A DNA stretch of 47,857 bases from Amycolatopsis coloradensis (GCF_001953865.1 NZ_MQUQ01000010.1:1-47857); one strand, 5' to 3'; positions 1 through 8,077 are shown, numbered from the stretch's first letter. Program-made: numbers and translations. The notes: generated by a model not told the origin, from the sequence alone.

Positions 1-68
1 CGCGTGAAGGCCCCCTTCCCTCGGCCATGGTTTTGAGTGACCAGCCGAGGGAAGGGGGCCTTCACGCG
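1..68 (-). terminator. Long perfect palindrome after trpA
   Basis: Two perfect 25-nt arms (1-25 and 44-68) are separated by an 18-nt loop. The arm core is GTGAAGGCCCCCTTCCC. It lies 8 nt past the trpA stop, so it should fold at the 3' end of the trp transcript. There is no long U tract, as is common for actinobacterial terminators. The same GGCCCCCTTCC core recurs in the hairpin after rho (36569-36625). The window begins exactly at the first base, so the arm could extend upstream. Confidence 0.8.
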
Positions 69-76
69 ACAAGAGA

Positions 77-868
77 TCAAGCGGGGGCGACGGTCTTCCG
101 TACCCCAGCGGACAGTTCGGCCGAAAGCTCGCGAACCGCGTCGAGTCCGCTCGCCGCGGCGGTCACCAAGGCCGAGCCGACGATGACACCGTCGGCGAAA
201 CCGGCGACCTGGGCCGCCTGCTCGCCGGAGCGAACGCCCAGCCCGACACCGATCGGCAGATCCGTATGCGCGCGGGCCCGTGCGACCAGGTCTTCGGCGT
301 GCACGCCGACCTGGTCACGAGCGCCTGTCACACCCATCACCGCGGTGGCGTACACGAAGCCCGAAGAGGCCTCGACGGTTTTCGCGATCCGCTCCTCCGA
401 GGAGGACGGTGCGACCAGGAAGATCCGGTCCAGACCGTGCTGCTCGGACGCGGCCATCCACTCGTCGGCCTCGTCCGGGATCAGGTCCGGGGTGATCATG
501 CCGAGTCCGCCCGCGGCGGCGAGATCCCGCGCGAAGCGGCCGACGCCGTAGCGGTGCACCGGGTTCCAGTACGTCATCACCACGGCCTTGCCGCCGCGCG
601 ACGACACCGACTCGACGACCTCGAACAGGTGCTTGAGCTTGAAACCGCCGGAAAGCGCGCTCACCGAAGCGGCCTGGATGGTGGGGCCGTCCATCACCGG
701 GTCCGAGTAGGGCACGCCCACCTCGACCAGGTCGGCACCGCCGTCCACCACCGCGGCCAGCAGGTCCTTGGACCCGTCGACCGTGGGGAATCCGGCGGGC
801 AGGTACCCGATCAGGGCGCCGCGGCCCTCCTCGCGCGTCTTCGCGAAGACGTCGGACAACCCGCTCAT
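77..868 (-). CDS. trpA: Tryptophan synthase alpha chain
   Basis: This 263-aa TIM-barrel enzyme cleaves indole-3-glycerol phosphate to indole and glyceraldehyde 3-phosphate and channels indole to TrpB. The family signature DLVEVGVPYSDPVMDGPT is present, with catalytic residues Glu49 and Asp60. The phosphate-binding VGLGVRSGEQA and VIVGSALV segments are near the C-terminus. The length is normal for the family. Its ATG overlaps the trpB TGA by 4 nt (ATGA), so the two are probably translationally coupled. It is the last gene of the trp run and is followed by a strong palindrome. Confidence 0.97.
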   Translation of the reverse strand: MSGLSDVFAKTREEGRGALIGYLPAGFPTVDGSKDLLAAVVDGGADLVEVGVPYSDPVMDGPTIQAASVSALSGGFKLKHLFEVVESVSSRGGKAVVMTYWNPVHRYGVGRFARDLAAAGGLGMITPDLIPDEADEWMAASEQHGLDRIFLVAPSSSEERIAKTVEASSGFVYATAVMGVTGARDQVGVHAEDLVARARAHTDLPIGVGLGVRSGEQAAQVAGFADGVIVGSALVTAAASGLDAVRELSAELSAGVRKTVAPA

Positions 869-2094
869 GCGTTCTCCACCAGGCCGAAGTACTTCGCGGC
901 GGTGTCCATGTCCTTGTCGCCACGACCGGACAGGTTCACGATGATCAGCCCCTCGGGACCGAGTTCACGGCCCAGCACCAGCGCGCCGGCCAGCGCGTGC
1001 GCCGACTCGATCGCCGGGATGATGCCTTCGGTCCGCGAAAGCAGCTTGAAGGCGTCCATCGCCTCGGCGTCGGTGACCGGCCGGTACTCGGCGCGGCCGC
1101 TGTCCTTGAGCCACGAATGCTCCGGGCCGACGCCCGGGTAGTCCAGGCCCGCGGAGATCGAGTGCGACTCGACGGTCTGGCCGTCCTCGTCCTGCAGCAG
1201 GTACGTCATCGCGCCGTGCAGGTTGCCGGGGGTGCCCTTGGTCAGCGTGGCGCCGTGGCGGTTGCCCTCGATGCCCTCACCACCCGGCTCGAGACCGACG
1301 AGGCGGACCTCCGGGTCGTCGATGAAGCCGTGGAAGATCCCGATCGCGTTCGATCCGCCGCCGACGCAGGCCGCGACGGCGTCCGGCAGGCGTCCGGCCT
1401 GCTCCAGGATCTGGACGCGGGCCTCCTCGCCGATGATCTTGTGGAAGTTCCGCACCATCATCGGGAACGGGTACGGGCCCGCCGCCGTGCCGAACAGATA
1501 GTGCGTGTCCTCGGCATTGGTGACCCAGTCGCGCAGCGCCTCGTTGATCGCGTCCTTGAGTGTGCGGGAACCGGTCTTCACCGGGATGACCTCGGCGCCG
1601 AGCAGCTTCATACGCGCCACGTTCAGCGCCTGCCGCTCGGTGTCGACCTCGCCCATGTAGACGACGCATTCCAGGTCCAGCAGCGCGCAGGCGGTGGCGG
1701 TGGCCACGCCGTGCTGCCCGGCCCCGGTCTCGGCGATGACCCGCTTCTTGCCCATCCGTTTGGTGAGCAGCGCCTGGCCCAGCACGTTGTTGATCTTGTG
1801 CGAACCGGTGTGGTTCAGATCCTCGCGCTTGAGGAAGATCCTGGCGCCGCCGGCGTGCTCACCGAAGCGCTTGGCCTCGGTGAGCAGCGACGGACGGCCG
1901 GCGTAGTCGCGCAGCAGGCGCCGGAACTCGTTGACGAACTCCGGATCGGTCCTGGCCTTGTCGTACTCGGCCGCGACCTCGTCGACGACGCCGATCAAGG
2001 CCTCGGGCATGAACCGGCCGCCGTACGGGCCGTAGTAGCCCCGGCCGTCCGGATCGTGCTTGCCGTGCGGTTCTTCGTGGTACTCAGTGGTCAT
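865..2094 (-). CDS. trpB: Tryptophan synthase beta chain
   Basis: This 409-aa PLP enzyme condenses indole with L-serine to make tryptophan. The PLP lysine is in LNHTGSHKINN (Lys100), and the glycine-rich phosphate loop CVGGGSNAIG and the ETGAGQHGVA segment are intact. The start chosen is the ATG at 2094 (MTTEYHEEP), because it overlaps the trpC stop as ATGA. An in-frame start 18 nt upstream would extend into trpC. It forms the alpha2-beta2 complex with the adjacent TrpA. Confidence 0.97.
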   Translation of the reverse strand: MTTEYHEEPHGKHDPDGRGYYGPYGGRFMPEALIGVVDEVAAEYDKARTDPEFVNEFRRLLRDYAGRPSLLTEAKRFGEHAGGARIFLKREDLNHTGSHKINNVLGQALLTKRMGKKRVIAETGAGQHGVATATACALLDLECVVYMGEVDTERQALNVARMKLLGAEVIPVKTGSRTLKDAINEALRDWVTNAEDTHYLFGTAAGPYPFPMMVRNFHKIIGEEARVQILEQAGRLPDAVAACVGGGSNAIGIFHGFIDDPEVRLVGLEPGGEGIEGNRHGATLTKGTPGNLHGAMTYLLQDEDGQTVESHSISAGLDYPGVGPEHSWLKDSGRAEYRPVTDAEAMDAFKLLSRTEGIIPAIESAHALAGALVLGRELGPEGLIIVNLSGRGDKDMDTAAKYFGLVENA

Positions 2095-2900
2095 CGAGAA
2101 GGCCTCGGGCACGCGGGGTGTGATCCGGCGGTGACCAGCTTGACCAGGGCGCCCTTCGGGTCGCCGGAAGCGACGAGCCCTTCACCCACGAGGACGGCGT
2201 CGGCGCCGTGACCCGCGTAGGACATCAGGTCACCAGGGCCGCGGACACCGGACTCGGCGATCTTGAAGACGTCCATCGGCAGGCCGGGGGCCAGCCGCGA
2301 GAAGACGTCCCTGTCGACCTCGAGCGTGTGCAGGTTGCGGGCGTTGACGCCGATCACCTTCGCGCCTGCTTCGAGGGCCTTGTCGGCCTCTTCGGCGTTG
2401 TGGATCTCGACGAGCGCGGTCATCCCGAGGGATTCGACCCGGTCCAGCAGCGCGATCAGGGCGTTCTGCTCCAGCGCCGCCACGATCAGCAGGACCATGT
2501 CCGCGCCGTGCAGCCTTGCCTCGTGGACCTGGTACGGGCTGACGATGAAGTCCTTGCGCAGCACCGGGATGTCGACCGCCGCGCGAACAGCGTCGAGGTC
2601 GGCGAGCGAACCGCCGAACCGCCGCTGCTCGGTCAGCACGCTGATCACCCGGGCACCGCCGTCGGCGTAGTCCTTCGCCAGCGCGGCCGGATCCGCGATC
2701 TCGGCCAGATCGCCCTTGGACGGGCTGCGCCGCTTCACCTCGGCGATGACGCCGATCCCGGACTCACGCAGGGCCGCGAGCACGTCTCGGGGAGGCGCGA
2801 CCTGGGTCGCGCGCTTCTTCAGTTCGTCGAACGGCAGAACCGCCTCGCGCTCGGCGAGATCGGCCCGGACGCCGGCGACGATGTCTTCGAGCACGCTCAC
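2091..2900 (-). CDS. trpC: Indole-3-glycerol phosphate synthase
   Basis: This 269-aa monofunctional TIM-barrel enzyme converts carboxyphenylamino-deoxyribulose phosphate to indole-3-glycerol phosphate. The signature IAEVKRRSPSKGDL, the LRKDFIV loop and the GVNARNLHTLEVD and VGEGLV phosphate-binding segments are all visible. The start is a GTG at 2900, with GAGGA upstream. That GTG overlaps the TGA of a very short upstream frame (2897-2953). No phosphoribosylanthranilate isomerase domain is fused; in actinobacteria that step is done by PriA, encoded at 11831-12568. Confidence 0.96.
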   Translation of the reverse strand: MSVLEDIVAGVRADLAEREAVLPFDELKKRATQVAPPRDVLAALRESGIGVIAEVKRRSPSKGDLAEIADPAALAKDYADGGARVISVLTEQRRFGGSLADLDAVRAAVDIPVLRKDFIVSPYQVHEARLHGADMVLLIVAALEQNALIALLDRVESLGMTALVEIHNAEEADKALEAGAKVIGVNARNLHTLEVDRDVFSRLAPGLPMDVFKIAESGVRGPGDLMSYAGHGADAVLVGEGLVASGDPKGALVKLVTAGSHPACPRPSR

Positions 2901-2953
2901 CGGAGGTCCTCACCGGCCGTCGTACTCACGGATTCCTTCGCAAGGTCGCTCAC
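2897..2953 (-). CDS. Possible 18-aa coupled ORF before trpC
   Basis: A short frame starts with GTG at 2953, preceded by the purine-rich AAGGGGAAGG, and encodes VSDLAKESVSTTAGEDLR. Its TGA overlaps the trpC GTG (GTGA), the same coupling used throughout this operon. It contains no Trp codon, so it is not a classical attenuation leader. It may be a remnant of one of the small genes that often sit between trpE and trpC in actinobacteria, or a translation-coupling device. Coding status is unproven. Confidence 0.3.
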   Translation of the reverse strand: MSDLAKESVSTTAGEDLR

Positions 2954-3092
2954 AAAAACCTTCCCCTTCCCGCCGAAACGATGCTAACCCCCGCACGAAT
3001 ACGGCCTGGTTCCGGGTATGTCCGTTACTCCGAATGCCAACCGTGTCATCTTTGCCGGGAAAGATCTCCGGAACCCGCGAATTCCGCTGTCG

Positions 3093-3680
3093 TCACCGGG
3101 TCGCGGTGGGATCTTCGCCTTCGGACAGCGCCTCCCACAGCTCGGTCTCCGGATCCTTCGCGGCCCGCTTCTTCGTCCCCGGCGCCGCGTACTTCGCGCC
3201 GAGGCGTGGCATCCGGCCCGCGCCCTTGATGGCTGCCAACCCCCCGGCGGTCACGAGAATTCCCCCGAGGATCGCGAGACCGCGGGCTCCCAGCATCTGG
3301 GCGACCGGCAGCCCGTCGGCGAACCCGCCGAACGAACCGCCCACCACGCCGACCCACACCGCGGCGACGCCCGCCACGGCGAGCACCACGCCGAGCACCC
3401 GGCGCGGCCAGCCACCGGTGGCGATCAGTCCCGCCGTGCCGGCGAGCGCCAGCAGCGCGAGCGGAATCAGCGCAACCGCACGCTCTGAACCGGTTTCCGT
3501 GTACTGCACGGCGCCGCGCACCCCGCCGTCACGGAACTCCGCGAACCACACCAGCTGAGAAGATCCCCACAACGCGACCGCGCCCAGCACCAGGCCGACC
3601 ACGGCGATCCACAGTGGACGCTTGGCCTTCTTGACGGTCGGGGCCGCGTCTTCCGGGGCCTCAGACACGAGCACCGTCAC
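3093..3680 (-). CDS. Trp biosynthesis-associated membrane protein (TIGR02234-like)
   Basis: This 195-aa protein has four predicted membrane segments (about residues 24-46, 70-90, 95-115 and 130-150) and a charged, Lys/Arg-rich C-terminal tail. Membrane proteins of this type occur between trpE and trpC in many actinobacteria; their biochemical role is unknown. Its start lies within the last 20 nt of trpE, so it is transcribed and probably translated with it. A 190-nt gap separates it from trpC. The family assignment rests on operon position plus topology. Confidence 0.85.
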   Translation of the reverse strand: MTVLVSEAPEDAAPTVKKAKRPLWIAVVGLVLGAVALWGSSQLVWFAEFRDGGVRGAVQYTETGSERAVALIPLALLALAGTAGLIATGGWPRRVLGVVLAVAGVAAVWVGVVGGSFGGFADGLPVAQMLGARGLAILGGILVTAGGLAAIKGAGRMPRLGAKYAAPGTKKRAAKDPETELWEALSEGEDPTATR

Positions 3681-5232
3681 CCGCCGGGTCGAGTTCGTCC
3701 GCCGCGATCATCGTCTGCGCCGCCGCGACGGCGGACAGCACGGTGCGGGCCTTGTTGAGCGACTCGTTGTCCTCGTAGTCGGCCACCGAGTCGGCGACCA
3801 CCCCCCCACCGGCTTGGACGTACGCGACGCCGTCCTTCATCAGCGCGGTGCGGATGGCGATCGCGGTGTCGGCGTCCCCGGCGAAGTCGAGGTAGCCGAC
3901 AACGCCGCCGTAGAGCGCCCTGCGGGTCGGCTCCAGCTCCTCGATCAGCTGCATCGCGCGGACCTTCGGCGCCCCTGAGAGCGTCCCGGCCGGGAAGCAG
4001 GCGGTGACCGCGTCGAAGGCCGTCTTGTCGTCGAGGAGTTCGCCGGTGACCGTGGAGACGATGTGCATGACGTGGCTGTAGCGCTCGACGTCGAAGAAGT
4101 CGACGACGCGCACGGTGCCGGGCTTGCAGACCTTGCCGAGGTCGTTGCGGCCGAGGTCGACGAGCATCAGGTGCTCGGCGCGCTCCTTCTCGTCCGCGAG
4201 CAGGTCCTTGGCCAGCTGCGCGTCCTCTTCCGGATCGGCGCCGCGCCAGCGGGTGCCCGCGATCGGATGGGTGGTCGCGCGGCCGTCCCGGACGGTGACC
4301 AGCGACTCCGGGCTGGATCCGACGATGTCGAAGCCGTCCAGGCGCAGCAAGTACATGTACGGGCTCGGGTTGGACGTGCGCAGCACGCGGTAGACGTCCA
4401 GCGCGTCGGCCTGGGTCTCGATCTCGAACCGTTGCGACGGCACGATCTGGAACGCTTCGCCCGCCTTGATCGCCTCGACGGCCTTCTCGACGGCCGCGTG
4501 GAAGTCCGGCTTGGACCGGCGGCGCGTGAACTCGGGCGCTGGCCGGTCGAAGACGGCCGCCGTGGCCGGGGCCGCGACGTGCAACTGCTTGGTCATCGCG
4601 TTGAGGCGCGCGACGGCGTCGTCGTACGCGGCGTCGACGCGCTCGGCCGAGTCGTCCCAGTTGACCGCGTTGGCGATCAGCGTGACCGTGCCCTCGTGGT
4701 GATCGAAGGCGGCCAGGTCGGTCGCCAGGAGCATGGTGAGTTCGGGGATGTCGAGGTCGCGCTCGGCGAGTTCGGGGAGCCGTTCGAGCCAGCGGACGGC
4801 GTCGTAGCCGATGTAGCCGACCATCCCGCCGGTGAGCGGCGGCATTCCGGGCAGCTGCTCGGTGTGGAGCGCGGCGACGGTCTCGCGCAGCACGGTGAGC
4901 GGGTCGCCCTCGGTCGGCAGGCCGACCGGCGGGGTGCCGGTCCAGACGGCCTCGCCGTCACGCACGGTCAGCGAGGCGGGGCTGTCGACGCCGATGAACG
5001 ACCATCGGCTCCAGGAAGCGCCGTTCTCCGCGGATTCGAACAGGAACGTCCCCGGCCGGTCGGCGGCGAGCTTGCGGTAGACCCCGATGGGGGTCTCGCC
5101 GTCGGCGAGCACGCGGCGGACAACGGGAATGACGCGACGGCCCTCGGCGAGCGCGCGGAACTCGTCGCGCGAAGGGCTGACCGAGCCGAGCCCCGACGGG
5201 CTGGCGTGTGCGGCGCTGACCATGTCGCTCAT
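3661..5232 (-). CDS. trpE: Anthranilate synthase component I
   Basis: This 523-aa chorismate-utilising enzyme makes anthranilate, the committed step to tryptophan, together with a glutamine amidotransferase encoded elsewhere. The N-terminal feedback region has LFESAENGASWSRWSF, and the catalytic half has GEAFQIVPSQRF, PSPYMYLLRLDGFDIVGSSPES, the TRWRGADPEED loop and CFPAGTLSGAPK. ATGs at 5232 and 5223 are both possible; the longer one is used. A TetR-type dyad (5269-5290) lies 37 nt upstream, between this gene and the divergent tetR, so repression by that protein is plausible. No leader peptide was seen. Confidence 0.96.
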   Translation of the reverse strand: MSDMVSAAHASPSGLGSVSPSRDEFRALAEGRRVIPVVRRVLADGETPIGVYRKLAADRPGTFLFESAENGASWSRWSFIGVDSPASLTVRDGEAVWTGTPPVGLPTEGDPLTVLRETVAALHTEQLPGMPPLTGGMVGYIGYDAVRWLERLPELAERDLDIPELTMLLATDLAAFDHHEGTVTLIANAVNWDDSAERVDAAYDDAVARLNAMTKQLHVAAPATAAVFDRPAPEFTRRRSKPDFHAAVEKAVEAIKAGEAFQIVPSQRFEIETQADALDVYRVLRTSNPSPYMYLLRLDGFDIVGSSPESLVTVRDGRATTHPIAGTRWRGADPEEDAQLAKDLLADEKERAEHLMLVDLGRNDLGKVCKPGTVRVVDFFDVERYSHVMHIVSTVTGELLDDKTAFDAVTACFPAGTLSGAPKVRAMQLIEELEPTRRALYGGVVGYLDFAGDADTAIAIRTALMKDGVAYVQAGGGVVADSVADYEDNESLNKARTVLSAVAAAQTMIAADELDPAGDGARV

Positions 5233-5268
5233 TGTGCTGCAACCATCGGGAGGGCGGGGACGGGGGAT

Positions 5269-5290
5269 GAATTCAAAGATTGTTGAATTC
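5269..5290. promoter_or_regulatory. TetR-type operator between trpE and tetR
   Basis: Perfect 8-nt arms GAATTCAA and TTGAATTC flank a 6-nt centre. The right arm overlaps the proposed tetR -35 (TTGAAT), which suggests autorepression. The site also sits 37 nt upstream of the trpE ATG, close enough to affect trpE transcription. It is strikingly AT-rich against its surroundings. Confidence 0.7.
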
Positions 5291-5311
5291 TGCGCCGGGC
5301 CGGTTCATGAT
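5283..5311 (+). promoter_or_regulatory. Putative tetR promoter
   Basis: A -35 of TTGAAT (5283-5288) and a -10 of CATGAT (5306-5311) are 17 bp apart. Transcription would start near 5318, the A of the chosen ATG, giving a leaderless mRNA. Confidence 0.4.
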
Positions 5312-5317
5312 GACGCC

Positions 5318-5923
5318 ATGGCTGGTGAAGACATTACCGCGCGCCGCCGCGGGCGGCGTCCCGGTGGACAGGACACCCGCACCGCCCTGCTCGAAGCGGC
5401 CCGCGCGGTGTTCGGCGAGAGCGGCTTCGACGGCGCGACCGTCCGCGTGATCGCGACCCGCGCCGGGGTCGACGCGGCGATGGTCAACCACTGGTTCGGC
5501 AGCAAGGAGGGGCTGTTCGCCCAAGCCGTGCTGAAACTGCCGTTCGACCCGCACGAACTCCTCGCGGAACTGACGAACGGCCCCGACGACGAGTTCGGCC
5601 GCCGGATCGTGCGGACCTTCCTCACCCGATGGGACGGCGCGGGCGGCGACGTCTTCCAGGCGCTCGTCCGCAGTGTCGCCGGGCACGAGCAGGCCGCGCT
5701 GGTGCTGCGCAGTTTCTTCCAGAACTTCTTCACGAAGATCATCGCCGGGCTGGGCTCCGACCGCGTCGAACTGCGGACGTCGCTCTGCGCCTCCCAGCTG
5801 GTCGGGATGGGGCTGGTGCGGTACGTCGCGAAGTTCGAGCCGATGGCGACGAGCGAGATCGAACCTTTGGTGACCGCGATCGCCCCGACGGTGCAGCGAT
5901 ACCTGACCGGCGACATCGACTGA
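5318..5923 (+). CDS. TetR family transcriptional regulator
   Basis: This 201-aa protein has an N-terminal helix-turn-helix (about residues 17-63: TRTALLEAARAVFGESGF...TVRVIATRAGVDAAMVNHWFGSKEGLF) and an all-helical C-terminal ligand domain. It is divergent from trpE. An in-frame ATG at 5267 is preceded by a better Shine-Dalgarno, but using it would place the operator inside the gene, so 5318 is preferred. The ligand is unknown. A TetR here is not part of the standard trp cluster and looks like an insertion between hisI and trpE. Confidence 0.85.
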   Translation: MAGEDITARRRGRRPGGQDTRTALLEAARAVFGESGFDGATVRVIATRAGVDAAMVNHWFGSKEGLFAQAVLKLPFDPHELLAELTNGPDDEFGRRIVRTFLTRWDGAGGDVFQALVRSVAGHEQAALVLRSFFQNFFTKIIAGLGSDRVELRTSLCASQLVGMGLVRYVAKFEPMATSEIEPLVTAIAPTVQRYLTGDID

Positions 5924-6107
5924 CGGCGGCGGGTGCCGTCCACCCAGACACGCGAAACGACCGGCCCGGCACGGGACGATTCCGACAGGTCGCCGCGCGA
6001 GCAAGCAGGTTCCAGCGGCTGATCCGTGCCCTCACCGCCGACGAAGACGGGGACCTTCCGATCAGAGGTGCGGCCACTTCTTCGGGTACCGTCTGCGCGG
6101 CGAGGCT

Positions 6108-6132
6108 TCCGGGGAAAGTGGCTTTCCCCGGA
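6108..6132. terminator. Hairpin between convergent tetR and DUF1304 gene
   Basis: Perfect 11-nt arms (TCCGGGGAAAG / CTTTCCCCGGA) surround a 3-nt loop, in the 273-nt space between converging genes. The inner GAAAGTGGCTTTC resembles the core of the palindromes at 22453 and 47749. The rest of the 5924-6196 gap shows nothing recognisable. Confidence 0.6.
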
Positions 6133-6196
6133 CAACGAGTCCCCTGTCGCTCCAGGACAACCGCGGGCGCTCTTCGGGCGGGCAAGTGAGCAGGCG

Positions 6197-6559
6197 TCAG
6201 CCCGCGAGCAGGACCGCGATCAGCGCCAGCGTGCCGGGGACCACCTGGACGAAGAAGATCTTCTTGCTCGCCGTCGCCGTCCCGTAGAGCCCGGCCACGA
6301 TCACGCAGGCGAGTCCGAAGATCTTGAACTGCCAGGCGGTGCTGCCGCTCGCGACCAGACCCCAGATGAGGGCCGCGGCGAGAAACCCGTTGTACAGCCC
6401 CTGATTCGCCGCCAGCGCGGAGCTTTCCTTCGCGAACTCCTCGGTGGTGCCGAAGGAGGCGCGGGCGCGCGGCGTGGTCCACAGGAACATCTCGAGCACG
6501 ACGATGTACAGGTGGATCAGGGCGACGATCCCGACCAGGACGGTGGCGACGACGCTCAC
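6197..6559 (-). CDS. DUF1304 family membrane protein
   Basis: This 120-aa protein has four predicted membrane segments and the family's features: HLYIVVLEMFLW near the N-terminus, LAANQGLYNGFLA in the middle and GLYGTAT near the C-terminus. The function of the family is unknown. The GTG start at 6559 lies 5 nt after the hisI stop and follows a GGGAG sequence, so it is the last gene of the hisF-hisI run. Length matches the family. No functional link to histidine synthesis is evident. Confidence 0.85.
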   Translation of the reverse strand: MSVVATVLVGIVALIHLYIVVLEMFLWTTPRARASFGTTEEFAKESSALAANQGLYNGFLAAALIWGLVASGSTAWQFKIFGLACVIVAGLYGTATASKKIFFVQVVPGTLALIAVLLAG

Positions 6560-6564
6560 AGCCG

Positions 6565-6921
6565 CTACTCGCTCCCGTCGGTCAGCAGCAGCCGATCGCC
6601 GGTGTCGAAACAGGTGTGCGTGCCGGTGTGGCAGGCCGGGCCGGTCTGGTCGACGCGCAGCAGGACGGTATCGCCGTCGCAGTCGATCCGCACCTCGCGC
6701 ACGTGCTGGACGTGACCGGAGGTCTCGCCCTTGACCCACAGTTCCTTGCGGCTGCGCGAATAGTAGGTCCCGCGGCGGGTGGTGAGGGTGCGTTCGAGGG
6801 CTTCGTCGTCCATCCACGCCATCATCAGCACGTCCGAGGTGGAGTGTTCGACGACGACGGCGGCGATCAGCCCGTCGGCGTTGCGCTTCAAACGGTCCGA
6901 GAGAGCGGGATCAAGCGTCAT
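6565..6921 (-). CDS. hisI: Phosphoribosyl-AMP cyclohydrolase
   Basis: This 118-aa enzyme opens the purine ring of phosphoribosyl-AMP, the third step of histidine synthesis. It has the family signatures LMMAWMDDEAL, TYYSRSRKELWVKGETSGH and the metal-ligand region DCDGDTVLLRV...GPACHTGTHTCF. It is monofunctional, with no HisE pyrophosphohydrolase domain, as is usual in actinobacteria. Its ATG lies inside the 3' end of the preceding membrane-protein gene (11-nt overlap), which indicates cotranslation. Confidence 0.96.
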   Translation of the reverse strand: MTLDPALSDRLKRNADGLIAAVVVEHSTSDVLMMAWMDDEALERTLTTRRGTYYSRSRKELWVKGETSGHVQHVREVRIDCDGDTVLLRVDQTGPACHTGTHTCFDTGDRLLLTDGSE

Positions 6922-7300
6922 CAGTGGCTCCGAGAAGGTGCCGTTTCACCGGCATCGAGTTGAGCAGGACCGCCACGTAGATGTACCCGGCGAACAGCAG
7001 CCCGGAGACGATCTTCACCCAGAAGAGTTCCGCCGCCAGCATGGACAGCGCGTGCAGCAACGCGAACAGGAAGCTGACGCCGAAACCGGCGAACCGCGCC
7101 GAAGACATCCTCAGCACCAGTCCCGCCACGACGAGACCGCCGAGCACCAGCGACGTCACCGGCAGCAGGAACGTCCGTGCGGAGGAGTACGGCGCGAACA
7201 TCAGGATCACGGCCATCCCGACGTACCCGAGGCCGAGCCCGAGCAGCAGCGCGCAGACCACCTTGACCTCGGTGGCGGCCTTCCACTTGTCCATGATCAC
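6911..7300 (-). CDS. Four-TM membrane protein inside the his operon
   Basis: This 129-aa protein has four predicted membrane helices (about residues 12-36, 43-63, 70-90 and 93-113) and no catalytic motif that I recognise. It is locked into the operon: its GTG start overlaps the hisF TGA (GTGA) and its 3' end overlaps hisI by 11 nt. An ATG two codons later (7294) is an alternative start. It is not a known histidine enzyme. A transporter accessory or an unrelated passenger is possible, but neither is shown by the sequence. Confidence 0.8.
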   Translation of the reverse strand: MIMDKWKAATEVKVVCALLLGLGLGYVGMAVILMFAPYSSARTFLLPVTSLVLGGLVVAGLVLRMSSARFAGFGVSFLFALLHALSMLAAELFWVKIVSGLLFAGYIYVAVLLNSMPVKRHLLGATDDA

Positions 7301-8070
7301 CGGACCACGACTCCCCCGGCGCGCAGTGCGCTCTTGACCTCACCGATCTTCAACTGTCCGAAGTGGAACACGCTGGCCGCGAGCACCGCGTCCGCGCCCG
7401 CCTCGACGGCGGGCAGGAAGTGTTCGAGCGCGCCGGCGCCGCCGCTGGCGATCACCGGGACGCGGACCGCCTTCCGCACCCGGGTCAGGAGTTCGAGGTC
7501 GAAGCCGTTCTTGGTGCCGTCGGCGTCCATCGAGTTGAGCAGGATCTCGCCGACGCCGAGTTCTTCCCCGCGCGCGGCCCATTCGACGGCGTCGATCCCG
7601 GTGCCGCGGCGGCCGCCGTGCGTGGTCACCTCGAACCCGGACGGGGTCGGTTCGGTCCCCTCCGGAACGCGCCGGGCGTCCACCGACAGCACGACGCACT
7701 GCGCGCCGAACCGCCGCGACGCCTCGCGCAGGAACTCCGGCCGCGCGATGGCCGCGGTGTTGATGCTCACCTTGTCCGCGCCCGTGCGCAGCAACCGGTT
7801 GACGTCGTCGTTCGTGCGCACGCCGCCGCCGACGGTGAGCGGGATGAACACCTGCTCCGCGGTCCGGCGGACCACGTCGAAGGTGGTCTCGCGGTCCCCG
7901 GAGGACGCCGTGACGTCGAGGAACGTGAGCTCGTCGGCGCCCTCGGCGTCATACAGACGGGCGAGCTCGACGGGGTCGCCGGCGTCGCGCAGGTCGGCGA
8001 AGTTGACGCCCTTCACCACTCGGCCCGCGTCGACGTCGAGACACGGGATGACCCTGACTGCGACTGACAT
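7297..8070 (-). CDS. hisF: Imidazole glycerol phosphate synthase cyclase subunit
   Basis: This 257-aa TIM barrel uses ammonia from HisH to make imidazole glycerol phosphate and AICAR from PRFAR. The opening VRVIPCLDVDAGRVVKGVNF carries the first catalytic Asp (Asp12), and the second is in VVLSVDARR. GGGVRT and ASGGAGALEHF are the phosphate-binding segments. The start is the ATG at 8070, not the longer upstream frame. A TACGCT -10 lies 7 nt before it. Its usual upstream partners hisH and priA are 4 kb away. Confidence 0.97.
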   Translation of the reverse strand: MSVAVRVIPCLDVDAGRVVKGVNFADLRDAGDPVELARLYDAEGADELTFLDVTASSGDRETTFDVVRRTAEQVFIPLTVGGGVRTNDDVNRLLRTGADKVSINTAAIARPEFLREASRRFGAQCVVLSVDARRVPEGTEPTPSGFEVTTHGGRRGTGIDAVEWAARGEELGVGEILLNSMDADGTKNGFDLELLTRVRKAVRVPVIASGGAGALEHFLPAVEAGADAVLAASVFHFGQLKIGEVKSALRAGGVVVR

Positions 8071-8077
8071 GGGGGCA

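Noticed and set aside
2954..3092. A Trp-codon leader peptide or attenuator before trpC
   Set aside because: No short frame with tandem Trp codons and no alternative hairpins were found in this spacer or upstream of trpE.
4063..5286. Large plus-strand frame antisense to trpE
   Set aside because: Composition is typical of a complementary-strand artefact; trpE motifs are complete on the other strand.
5267..5317. Longer TetR start at the ATG 5267
   Set aside because: It has a good purine-rich upstream sequence, but the extra 17 residues would overlap the operator and are not part of the usual TetR N-terminus.
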